Positions 1-6,603 of a DNA stretch of 8,217 nucleotides are shown here, piece by piece. The notes below the pieces were generated by a model. That model ran no database searches, was not told the DNA's origin, and was given only the letters and a program-made list of their open reading frames with translations. The DNA is taken from contig CAKZUU010000025.1 in the NCBI GenBank assembly GCA_937922175.1, forward strand, positions 1 to 8,217, given 5' to 3'. A program made the translations under genes and the position numbers. Every line of letters starts with the position of its first letter. Position 1 is the stretch's first letter. This DNA comes from an uncultured Gemmataceae bacterium (lineage in GTDB: Bacteria; Planctomycetota; Planctomycetia; Gemmatales; Gemmataceae).

Positions 1-188
1 GAAGTCGCGCCGGCGGCATGACCGGTTGCACCAAAGTCGGCGGAAGGCAAGCACGGTGCTTCGTAAGACGAGACCAGGTCGTGGATGGGATAGACGACGA
101 CCCGGCACAAATCGCGGGGCGAGTCCGCCCGACTCGGCAGCCCCCCGACAAGAAGGGCAGCCGCCGCCCAAAGCGTGAGACGGCACAT
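1..188 (-). CDS. Secreted protein of unknown function, 5' part only
   Basis: The gene begins at an ATG at 188-186 and runs off the left edge, so only about 62 N-terminal residues are visible. They start MCRLTLWAAAALLVGGLPSR: a basic residue, a hydrophobic alanine/leucine core and a likely cleavage near SRA-DS, which is a Sec signal peptide. The start is supported by a strong Shine-Dalgarno sequence, GGAGG, nine bases upstream on the minus strand. The mature part includes CRVVVYPIHDLVSSYE. From memory, short segments of the form VYPV-DLV occur near the start of secreted planctomycete proteins of unknown role, but I cannot name a family. It is divergent from the proline-rich protein gene at 424. 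Function is not assigned. Confidence 0.72.
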   Translation of the reverse strand, partial: MCRLTLWAAAALLVGGLPSRADSPRDLCRVVVYPIHDLVSSYEAPCLPSADFGATGHAAGAT

Positions 189-351
189 GAAATTAAACCT
201 CCGTGAAACGGGGGGAATGTTCGCGTCGCCTCTTCCGGATGCGATTTCGAGCGGCGGAACGATAACCGATTCGTGCCGAGACGCAACGGCAATTTCCTGA
301 TTGATTCAGCCGGGAGGCCTCGCTTCGCCGACGTCGACTCTCAACTTAACC

Positions 352-381
352 TTGTGCCTTCTCTGAGGTTGTCGGTATGAT
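352..381 (+). promoter_or_regulatory. Candidate sigma70-type promoter for the proline-rich protein gene
   Basis: TATGAT at 376-381 matches five of six bases of the -10 consensus. TTGTGC at 352-357, 18 bases upstream, is a weak -35 that matches only the TTG. Initiation would be expected near 388, giving a leader of about 36 bases before the ATG at 424. The rest of the intergenic stretch 189-423 shows no RNA gene or repeat that I can support. This is consensus matching by eye in a phylum whose promoters are poorly defined. Confidence 0.33.
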
Positions 382-423
382 CGGGCGATGGATGGTTTTG
401 CCAGGGCGAGAGGAGATCGCCAG

Positions 424-1608
424 ATGTCACGTTGGATCGCTGGTTTTCTCATCGCGATAGCGGTCGGGTCAGGCCACACTGCCGAACCTCTCCCCGGATC
501 GCGTATGACGACCGATCGCCAGATCATCGACACCTTGGCCCGTGTCCACGATCAGGGAGCGGACCTGTTCAATGCGGGGGACCATTACGGCTGCTACCGT
601 CTGTTTCAAGGAGCCTTGGCGACCATTCAAATTGTTCTGCCCCGCGAACTCCAGGAGCGAGTGCAACGTGGCCTGGCGCAAGCCGAATTGTCGGGAGACA
701 ATATTCGTCGGGCGATGGCCCTGCATGAGTTGATCGAAGAAGTGCGAACCAAGCTACACCCAACCGCGAGCATGGGGGAAGCGTTGCCCAAGCCTCGAAC
801 CGCACCGACCGAGCCTCCGGTTGGACCGGCACCGTTACCTATGAATCCGAAGACCGAACCGATCCAACCACCGAAACCCACTCCGACCACGGGGGCACCG
901 TTTTCGCCACCTCCGGCCTTGGAGTTCTCGACGCCGGAACCTCCGAAAGCACCTGCCTTGCCGCAACGCAACGGACGGACGCCCCCGCCGCCGGTGACGT
1001 CGAGTCTTCCTACATCGCAACCCAAACCGAGAGTAAGTAACGACACGGAGACCAAGGAAGCACCGTCGGTGCCCCCGCGACCGAGGGAACCTGTTCCGCC
1101 GTGGGAGGATCACCCAACCAAATCGACAGTTCCCCCGCCGGGCCCCTCACCGCGATCGGGAGTTCCCGTACCGCCATTCGAGCTCGAACCGGTGCCGGGG
1201 ACGAAACCCCAACAACCAGCCCCGAGCGTGCCCACAAAGCGGGCAGATCTGGAACCACCCCCGCCGGTCAAATCGTTGGAACGGACGAAAGACGAACCGA
1301 AACGGATTTCTCCTTCGACGGAGCCGCCTCTGCCGGAGCTATTTCCGCCTGGAGTACCCCGACAAGGTCCTGCGGTTCCGAAAAATGCGCCCGAGTTGCA
1401 GCCGCCACCCCCTGTCAAACCCAACGAACCAGCCACCGCTCCCCAAACGGCGCCCGAGTTGCAGCCGCCACCCCCTGTCAAACTCAATGAGGTGGAGAAA
1501 TTGCCGCCCCCTCGTGTGGTGCCCGAATTCAGCGTTCCGCCGCTAGAGATGCCCCGATCGCAGCCAAAGGGTTCCGACATTCCGCCGTTGGTGGTGCCCG
1601 GGAAATAG
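424..1608 (+). CDS. Secreted proline-rich protein with a short helical N-terminal domain
   Basis: Unrecognised by function. I chose the ATG at 424 over an in-frame ATG at 388 because AGGAG (411-415) lies eight bases before it and because the protein then begins with a clean signal peptide, MSRWIAGFLIAIAVGSGHTA. The product is 394 residues. Residues about 31-112 form a predicted helical domain with the segment LFNAGDHYGCYRLFQGAL and a tail rich in acidic and basic residues. From memory, similar 80-residue domains occur in secreted Gemmata-type proteins annotated as hypothetical. From about residue 122 to the end the chain is a low-complexity, proline-rich, probably disordered region (PPPPV, PPLPELFPP, EPPKAP), including repeated PELQPPPPVK units. 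There is no membrane anchor or sorting signal at the C-terminus, so it is probably periplasmic or exported, perhaps as a spacer or protein-binding tail. It stands alone between divergent and convergent neighbours. Confidence 0.85.
   Translation: MSRWIAGFLIAIAVGSGHTAEPLPGSRMTTDRQIIDTLARVHDQGADLFNAGDHYGCYRLFQGALATIQIVLPRELQERVQRGLAQAELSGDNIRRAMALHELIEEVRTKLHPTASMGEALPKPRTAPTEPPVGPAPLPMNPKTEPIQPPKPTPTTGAPFSPPPALEFSTPEPPKAPALPQRNGRTPPPPVTSSLPTSQPKPRVSNDTETKEAPSVPPRPREPVPPWEDHPTKSTVPPPGPSPRSGVPVPPFELEPVPGTKPQQPAPSVPTKRADLEPPPPVKSLERTKDEPKRISPSTEPPLPELFPPGVPRQGPAVPKNAPELQPPPPVKPNEPATAPQTAPELQPPPPVKLNEVEKLPPPRVVPEFSVPPLEMPRSQPKGSDIPPLVVPGK
1387..1512 (+). repeat. 63-bp in-frame tandem repeat in the proline-rich region
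   Basis: Two units of 63 bp (21 codons) lie side by side, 1387-1449 and 1450-1512. Their first 34 bases are identical (1387-1420 and 1450-1483) and encode the same run APELQPPPPVK; the remainder has diverged. A degenerate third copy of the motif, DLEPPPPVK, is encoded near 1246-1272. Identity at synonymous sites in the 34-base core suggests recent duplication rather than only protein-level selection. Confidence 0.85.
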
Positions 1609-1614
1609 TGCGAA

Positions 1615-3018
1615 TCACGATCGAAATGTGGTCGAGATAACAACCGTGTCGGCCAACTCTTCACTGCCGGCCCACTCGACGCGATTGCGGCCGAGTTGCT
1701 TGGCTCGGTAAAGGGCGGCGTCGGCCGCGGAAACCAACGCACCGCTCTGATTCATGTCAGGGGTGACCGAAGCGATGCCGACGCTGATGGTCACAGGTCG
1801 GTGTTTCCAGACCGCACTCTCGATAACGTGTCGGAAGCGCTCGCCTAGGTGAACCGCGCCTTCGAGAGGGGTGTTTGGCAGGAGAATCGCGAATTCCTCG
1901 CCGCCGAACCTCGCCACGACGTCGGTGATCCGCGCCGAATGGCGTAGCAAGCGGCCTACTTCCACGAGGACCACATCACCGGCGGGATGACCGAACGTAT
2001 CGTTGAACGACTTGAAATGATCCACGTCGAGAAGCGCGAGAGACAAGGGCACACGGTAGCGGCCGGTTCGTTGGAATTCGTCTTCGAGGCGGTGTTGAAA
2101 GATCAGGCGATTGTTCAGGCCGGTGAGCGGATCGGTCGTGGCCAGGAGTTCCAGCCGGGCGTTGGCCTCCGCGAGTTTATGATTCATTTCCTCCAGGTCG
2201 CGGCGATACTCATCGAGCAGTTCTTCAAATGATCGCCGCTCGGTAATGTCCCGGAATATGCCGCGAACGATGACCGTCGTCGCATCGGGCCGACAGCAAC
2301 TCACTTTTCCTTCGGCGACGATTGTCCGTCCATCACGTGCCAAAAAATGCATCTCGATGGTGCCGACGGAATCGCTGGCGAGGAGGCGCTCCCAGGCTTG
2401 CAAGCAGCTCTCGCGATAATCCGGGTGAAGCACGTCCGGCAGTCGCAAGCGATTGATATCTTCGGCCTCGTACCCCAACGTTTCGCGCCAGGCACGATTG
2501 ACCAGAAGAAATCGGCCCGTCGCGTCGGTAACTTGAATCATGTCGCTGGCGCTTTCAAAGAGTTCCCGGTAGCGTTCCTCGCTCTCGCGGAGGGCTTCTT
2601 CAGCCCGATGCTGCGCCGTGACATCGAGGATCTGGGCGACGAAATGCAACGGCCGACCGTCGGGTCCGCGGACAAGAGAGGCGTTGACCAACGCCCAAAC
2701 GACGTTGCCATCCTTGCGTAGATACCGTTTGCGGAGTTGATAGCTGACTTTATCGCTGCCGAGCAGTTCGCAATCGCGGGTGATGCTGATGCCGATGTCG
2801 TCCGGGTGCGAGACATCGACGAAAGTCATTTGGCGCAGTTCTTCCTCACGGTAGCCGAGCATCGCACAAAACGCCGGATTGACGCGCAACCATCGTCCGT
2901 CCGGCGAAACGATCGCCAATCCGACACAAAAATGATCGAAAGCGCCGAAGAAATCCTCGCTCGTCAGAAGCGAGTCGGCGGCAGAATAACAATCCTTCCT
3001 GCAGCGAGCACGGGTCAC
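1615..3018 (-). CDS. Diguanylate cyclase with two PAS sensor domains (PAS-PAS-GGDEF)
   Basis: This enzyme would make cyclic di-GMP from two GTP. The product is 467 residues from a GTG start at 3018; AAGGA lies 11 bases upstream and no in-frame ATG precedes it. PAS 1 spans about residues 24-137 (ends LDVTAQHRAEEALRESEERY), PAS 2 about 148-262 (ends FRDITERR), then a coiled-coil linker of about 263-291. The GGDEF domain covers about 292-448. It holds metal and substrate residues D331, N339 and D348 (in DVDHFKSFND and FGHPAGD), and the GGEEF signature at 372-376, so it should be active. R363-I-T-D366 sits at exactly the spacing of the RxxD inhibitory site, suggesting product feedback inhibition. 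No transmembrane segment or EAL domain is seen, so it is probably cytoplasmic. The PAS ligand is unknown: I see no CxxCH heme motif and no NCRFL flavin motif. It converges on the proline-rich gene with six bases between stops. Confidence 0.96.
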   Translation of the reverse strand: MTRARCRKDCYSAADSLLTSEDFFGAFDHFCVGLAIVSPDGRWLRVNPAFCAMLGYREEELRQMTFVDVSHPDDIGISITRDCELLGSDKVSYQLRKRYLRKDGNVVWALVNASLVRGPDGRPLHFVAQILDVTAQHRAEEALRESEERYRELFESASDMIQVTDATGRFLLVNRAWRETLGYEAEDINRLRLPDVLHPDYRESCLQAWERLLASDSVGTIEMHFLARDGRTIVAEGKVSCCRPDATTVIVRGIFRDITERRSFEELLDEYRRDLEEMNHKLAEANARLELLATTDPLTGLNNRLIFQHRLEDEFQRTGRYRVPLSLALLDVDHFKSFNDTFGHPAGDVVLVEVGRLLRHSARITDVVARFGGEEFAILLPNTPLEGAVHLGERFRHVIESAVWKHRPVTISVGIASVTPDMNQSGALVSAADAALYRAKQLGRNRVEWAGSEELADTVVISTTFRS

Positions 3019-3119
3019 GGAAAGCAGGTCCTTTCGATCCGTTACGTGTAACCGAATTCTCAGGGGAACTTACGCAAGGATAGTTCGAAATTCGGACAAA
3101 GACAAAACTCCGTGACCCG
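3011..3119. repeat. 11-bp inverted repeat spanning the divergent promoter region
   Basis: The sequence TCCGTGACCCG occurs on the minus strand at 3021-3011, where it contains the GTG start codon of the diguanylate cyclase, and again on the plus strand at 3109-3119. The two perfect arms face each other about 87 bases apart. Role unknown; a paired operator site or chance are both possible. Confidence 0.45.
3077..3105 (-). promoter_or_regulatory. Candidate sigma70-type promoter for the diguanylate cyclase gene
   Basis: Read on the minus strand, TTGTCT (3105-3100) and TATCCT (3082-3077) are separated by exactly 17 bases. Each matches four of six consensus bases. Initiation near 3070 would leave a leader of about 50 bases before the GTG at 3018. 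Found by eye only. Confidence 0.33.
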
Positions 3120-3136
3120 GCAAGAGATGCTGAATG

Positions 3137-3145
3137 TGCTAGATT
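3137..3145 (+). promoter_or_regulatory. Candidate extended -10 element upstream of the membrane protein gene
   Basis: TGC-TAGATT is an extended -10 type element (TG one base before a 4/6 hexamer). It would start transcripts near 3152 and give a leader of about 33 bases before the GTG at 3185. No -35 is evident at the usual distance. Weak evidence. Confidence 0.25.
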
Positions 3146-3184
3146 TGGGTCAAGAGATGATCAAACTGAAACAAGGATGCGTCC

Positions 3185-3991
3185 GTGAACGATGCCGCCC
3201 GTGACGCCTTGGCTGACTTGATCTACCAATATGGCGGAGGCATCCATCAGGTGCCCCGAAGCTGCGAGCTATTAATCCAACAAGCCTGTCGTTCGTACCC
3301 ACGGGAATCCCAGTTATTGATCGAGGCGTTGCGCGACGGGATCCCGAACGATCTGAACCAATACCGTCCCGTGGAGGAATCGTGGGACGCCGTCGTCGAC
3401 GCCCTGACGCACCGTTTGCGTCACCGTGGTTTGGCCGAGGACGAAGGCCGTTGGGCGGTTGAGACCTGGGCTCGGGTGTTGTTTCGCCATCCTGAGAATT
3501 ACGCCGAGACCCCTCCCCTCGCCTTGCCCGAGACAACTCGATCTGAACCCGAGGCGGCTCCGGATCCGGCAGAGCGACTGTTGCGGCTGATCGTATCAGC
3601 GGGCGGCGGGGCATTGGGAGGCTTCGTGGGAGCCGCTCTTTATCCCCTTTCGATTCTCGTCACAGAAGTTCCCATGCGGGTGCCTTACGTGCTGACAATC
3701 AAGCGTGCCTTCGCGATGAGAGAAACCCACGTCGCGGCGGTTTTCGTCGCCTTGTTGTTCGCCTTGGGAGGTGCATGTTGCGGGGCCTTTGGCTCGACGG
3801 TCGCTTGGAAATTCGCTCGGGGAGAACGCCGCCTTCTTGTATCCTTCGTCGCCAGCGGCGTCGGGGCGTTTCTCCTCTCGCTGGTGGGTGTATTTTCCTT
3901 GGGAATACTCGGGGGCAGCGTCGGCGCTTTCCTCGGAGCGATCGGAGTTGTCTTGGTATGGGGCCGACGCGGCCAACCACAGTCGGGCTGA
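3185..3991 (+). CDS. Membrane protein with N-terminal helical domain and about four transmembrane helices
   Basis: The start is a GTG at 3185 with AAGGA (3173-3177) seven bases before it; the product is 268 residues. Residues about 4-102 form a soluble helical domain with the pattern LADLIYQYGGGI, then LLIEALRDGIPNDL, ending EDEGRWAVETWARVL. From memory, this kind of domain (YG near the start, a central ALR-G-P-DL, and ARWAVESWA near the end) sits at the N-terminus of varied planctomycete and other bacterial proteins, in front of unrelated modules. A proline/glutamate-rich linker (about 106-129) follows. Then come hydrophobic, glycine-rich segments at about 133-158, 182-206, 215-237 and 239-259. 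With no signal peptide, the N-terminal domain is probably cytoplasmic. I see no catalytic motif, so function is unknown; an adaptor or small channel-like role would be speculation. Its stop codon abuts that of the convergent ABC ATPase gene. Confidence 0.85.
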   Translation: MNDAARDALADLIYQYGGGIHQVPRSCELLIQQACRSYPRESQLLIEALRDGIPNDLNQYRPVEESWDAVVDALTHRLRHRGLAEDEGRWAVETWARVLFRHPENYAETPPLALPETTRSEPEAAPDPAERLLRLIVSAGGGALGGFVGAALYPLSILVTEVPMRVPYVLTIKRAFAMRETHVAAVFVALLFALGGACCGAFGSTVAWKFARGERRLLVSFVASGVGAFLLSLVGVFSLGILGGSVGAFLGAIGVVLVWGRRGQPQSG

Positions 3992-4915
3992 TCAATCGCG
4001 CAACTCCCGACCCGTCAAATGGAGGAACACGCGTTCCAAGTTCGGCTCGTTTGCCTCAATCTCCGTCGGTTCCACGCCCAACTCGAAGAAGACACTGGCC
4101 AAGCGGAGAAGCGAGTGGGGGACATCATAGGCGGAGACCTCGAACCTCTGGTCGTTGATTCGCCGCCACGTCACCTCGGGCAAATCGTTGAGCCGATGGA
4201 TCAGCCGATCGCTCGCATGGGGAATACGGAAGCGAATCTGACCAGGCAACAAGCGGAGTAATCGCGCGACGGTATTGCACGCGATCAAGGCACCCGCATC
4301 CAAGATGCCAACACGAGGGCAGAGTGATTGCACTTCTTCCATGTAATGACTGGTGTAGACAATGGTCATCCCAGCGGCGTTGAGTCGGCGGACCTCCTCG
4401 AAGATCCGATTGCGGGACTGCGGATCGACACCCGTGGTCGGCTCGTCTAACAAGAGTAAGCGGGGGCGATGCATCAACGCCGCACCCAGATTCAAGCGCC
4501 GCTTCATCCCGCCGCTAAACGTCGAAGCTCGCTGATCCGCCCGATCCGTCAGGGCAATGGCCTCAAGAACTTCGTCAGCCCGACGGCGAAGCGTTGCCCC
4601 ACGCAGCCCGTAGAGCTGCCCAAAAAATTCGAGATTCTCTCGCGCGGTCAATTCGCTGTAGATTGCCAGATCTTGGGGCACCAAGCCAATTTCGGAACGA
4701 GCGTCACCAATCGGCCGACCGGCGACGACGGCCCGGCCGGCATCCGGCGTCAACAAGCCGGAAAGAATGGAAATCAGCGTCGTCTTGCCCGCGCCGTTGG
4801 GACCGAGCAGGCCGAACAATTCCCCTTCTTCAACGACGAAGGTCACGCCGCGCAGCGCCTCCAGGGCACCGTAATGCTTCCGAATCTCGTGGACCTCAAG
4901 CAAAAACGACGGCAT
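3992..4915 (-). CDS. ABC transporter ATP-binding protein (CcmA/DrrA-like family)
   Basis: This is the ATP-hydrolysing subunit of an ABC-2 type transporter, 307 residues. Walker A is GPNGAGKT at 38-45, the Q-loop glutamine is Q81, the signature is FSGGM at 133-137 (a variant of LSGGQ usual in this family), Walker B is LLLLDEP at 153-159, the D-loop is near 162-168 and the switch histidine is H190. Residues about 215-307 form the extra C-terminal domain of this subfamily, ending NLERVFLHLTGRELRD, which matches the usual ending NLEDVFLxLTG. The ATG at 4915 is chosen because GGGAG lies five bases upstream and the ABC fold begins at once; a longer ORF to 5041 would add 42 residues without homology and overlap the divergent gene. 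All catalytic motifs are intact. No permease gene is adjacent, so the substrate (drug, lipid, polysaccharide or sodium in relatives) cannot be told. Confidence 0.96.
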   Translation of the reverse strand: MPSFLLEVHEIRKHYGALEALRGVTFVVEEGELFGLLGPNGAGKTTLISILSGLLTPDAGRAVVAGRPIGDARSEIGLVPQDLAIYSELTARENLEFFGQLYGLRGATLRRRADEVLEAIALTDRADQRASTFSGGMKRRLNLGAALMHRPRLLLLDEPTTGVDPQSRNRIFEEVRRLNAAGMTIVYTSHYMEEVQSLCPRVGILDAGALIACNTVARLLRLLPGQIRFRIPHASDRLIHRLNDLPEVTWRRINDQRFEVSAYDVPHSLLRLASVFFELGVEPTEIEANEPNLERVFLHLTGRELRD

Positions 4916-4989
4916 GCTCGCTCCCGTTTGCCTCGTCCGTTGTGGTATCGTTGTACCGGGAACACGGGTGAGAGCGAGAGGAGCACGGC

Positions 4990-6603
4990 GTGAAGCAACC
5001 AGGTGCGGCATGGTTGGGGGCGGGGCTGCTGGCACTCGCATTGTTGCATGTTTGGGTCTGGAGACCCACCGAACCCCATCACAACAACGACGAATCCCGT
5101 CACGTCATGACCGGCGTGTTTGTGCGAGATGCTCTCAGCGATGCGGCCTGGCAGGACCCCGAGGGATACGCCCGCCGCTATTACCTGCAATATCCCGCTC
5201 TGGGTTTATTGGTCTGGCCCCCGCTGTTTTACGCCGTCGAAGGTCTGGTGATGTCGGTGCTCGGCACGTCGTTCGTCGCTGCTCAATTGACCGTCGCCGG
5301 CTTCGCCATCCTGGCGTTGGTCTATGTTGATCGCTGGGCACGTCTGACCTGGGGCAACGACCGGTTGGCGGCGGCAGCGGCCATTCTGTTCGGCCTGTCA
5401 CCGCTGGGCTTCCGCTACAGCCGTCATGTGATGCTCGAAATTCCCACGCTGGCCTTTTGCTTCGCCGCCATGTTCTACTTCGAGCGCTACCTGTTGCTGA
5501 CGCGGCGTGGCGACGCCCTTCGCACCGGATTTTTGTCGGCGGCGGCGGCTCTGACTCGATTCGATGCCGTATTTCTGCTCCCCTACTTCGGGCTTCGGCT
5601 CTTGACGCAACGCCGCCTCCGCGAACTGACACGACCAGCTGTCTGGGCGGGGATCCTCCTGGGGTTGGCTCTCACGGGCCCCTACTACCTTTTCACATGG
5701 CAGCAATATGGCTCATCCATTGCCCAAGCAGCCCAGCAAGGGACGATGCCCGATTCGCGTCCATTTGATCCGTGGCGAAACCTGCCGTTCTACCCCAGTC
5801 GCCTTCCGTTCCAAGCAGGAGTCGCGCTCACGGTCGGAACAATGATCGGCCTGTGGCGCCTGCGAACAATTCCCCGAGGCGGAAGGGCCAGTCTTTGTCT
5901 CATCGCGGCCGTGTACGTCACCTTTACGCCGCTCGCCGAACTGGAGGATCGGCACGTCATTTATTGGATCCCTGCGGTCGCAACATGGGCCGCGGCCGCG
6001 GCCGAGTCGCTTGCCGATCGTTGGTCCGGTTGGGGCTATCTCGTGCTGTTTCTGGGAGCGGCCATCCCCCGCACCTGGAACGTCCCCTCTCAAGTTCACG
6101 GTTACGCCGACGCCGCCCAGAAAGTCTTAGCGTCTTCGCTGGAGGCTCGCGTCGTCTTTTTCGATGGAGCGCTCAGCGGCAATTTCATTTACCAGATGCG
6201 ACACCATGATCCCGACCGCTCCGTCATGGTTCTCCGCGGCGACAAACTGATCTACGGAGTTCGGAGCGACCCAGCCGGTGGATACGTCGAATGGACGCCT
6301 CGCCCCGATCAGGTCCTCGATTTGCTTCACCGCTATGATCCAGACTGGATTATCATCGAGCATCCGCAAGCCCTTTTTCCGAATTTGCCGGGGGCACGGC
6401 TCTTGCGACAGACTTTGCGTGATCACCCCGACCGATACGAACACGTACGACACGACGACGTGCCGATCCGCGGGACGCATCCGGCTTTCCAAGGTGTCGT
6501 GCTGGAGTTTTATCGTCCCTTGACGCGTAACCCAAATCGAGAGCGTCTGAAAGAGATGTCGATGCTCAGCTTGGGCCGACCACTTCGCATGCCGGAGGAC
6601 TAA
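4990..6603 (+). CDS. GT-C fold integral membrane glycosyltransferase, family 39-like (PMT superfamily)
   Basis: Enzymes of this fold move a sugar from a polyprenyl-phosphate donor to a protein, lipid or glycan on the outer face of the inner membrane. The product is 537 residues from a GTG at 4990, with AGGAG (4979-4983) six bases upstream. After the first membrane helix (about 8-24) comes an external loop carrying D34-E35 in NNDESRHVM, the usual place of the acidic catalytic/metal motif, then YYLQYPALGLLVWPPLFY (64-81), which is typical of the family. A second acidic motif is RHVMLEIP (145-152). About ten or eleven hydrophobic helices run to residue 361. Residues about 370-537 form a soluble C-terminal domain with VVFFDGALSGNFIYQMR and VLRGDK segments, expected outside the membrane. 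Acceptor and sugar cannot be inferred. It is divergent from the ABC ATPase (74 bp between starts) and overlaps the next convergent gene by four bases. Confidence 0.93.
   Translation: MKQPGAAWLGAGLLALALLHVWVWRPTEPHHNNDESRHVMTGVFVRDALSDAAWQDPEGYARRYYLQYPALGLLVWPPLFYAVEGLVMSVLGTSFVAAQLTVAGFAILALVYVDRWARLTWGNDRLAAAAAILFGLSPLGFRYSRHVMLEIPTLAFCFAAMFYFERYLLLTRRGDALRTGFLSAAAALTRFDAVFLLPYFGLRLLTQRRLRELTRPAVWAGILLGLALTGPYYLFTWQQYGSSIAQAAQQGTMPDSRPFDPWRNLPFYPSRLPFQAGVALTVGTMIGLWRLRTIPRGGRASLCLIAAVYVTFTPLAELEDRHVIYWIPAVATWAAAAAESLADRWSGWGYLVLFLGAAIPRTWNVPSQVHGYADAAQKVLASSLEARVVFFDGALSGNFIYQMRHHDPDRSVMVLRGDKLIYGVRSDPAGGYVEWTPRPDQVLDLLHRYDPDWIIIEHPQALFPNLPGARLLRQTLRDHPDRYEHVRHDDVPIRGTHPAFQGVVLEFYRPLTRNPNRERLKEMSMLSLGRPLRMPED

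Noticed and set aside
18..206. Plus-strand 62-codon frame at the left edge
   Set aside because: Antisense to the minus-strand secreted protein, which has a signal peptide and a strong ribosome binding site; the plus frame is highly basic and featureless.
388..423. Twelve-residue N-terminal extension of the proline-rich protein from ATG 388
   Set aside because: It would bury the signal peptide behind a polar stretch, and the better Shine-Dalgarno (411-415) serves the ATG at 424.
1110..1742. Minus-strand 210-codon frame, glycine/serine-rich
   Set aside because: It is the mirror of the proline-rich coding region (CCN codons read as GGN) and also overlaps the end of the diguanylate cyclase gene; no ribosome binding site or domain.
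2347..2721. Plus-strand 124-codon frame inside the diguanylate cyclase gene
   Set aside because: Antisense to well-supported PAS domains; a long open frame there is expected from GC-rich codon bias.
3982..4011. Hairpin GTCGGG-N18-CCCGAC spanning the abutting stop codons, as a two-way terminator
   Set aside because: Only a six-base stem with an 18-base loop and no T tract on either side; too weak to call.
4944..4957. Palindromic GGTA-N6-TACC between the ABC ATPase and glycosyltransferase starts, as an operator
   Set aside because: Four-base arms are expected by chance, and I found no convincing promoter hexamers next to it in this 74-base gap.
4469..4993. Plus-strand 174-codon frame opposite the ABC ATPase
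   Set aside because: Antisense to the Walker A and signature regions of a clear ATPase gene; the product resembles no known protein.
3992..5041. Longer version of the ABC ATPase with 42 extra N-terminal residues
   Set aside because: The extension has no homology-like features and runs into the glycosyltransferase gene; the ATG at 4915 has a good ribosome binding site.
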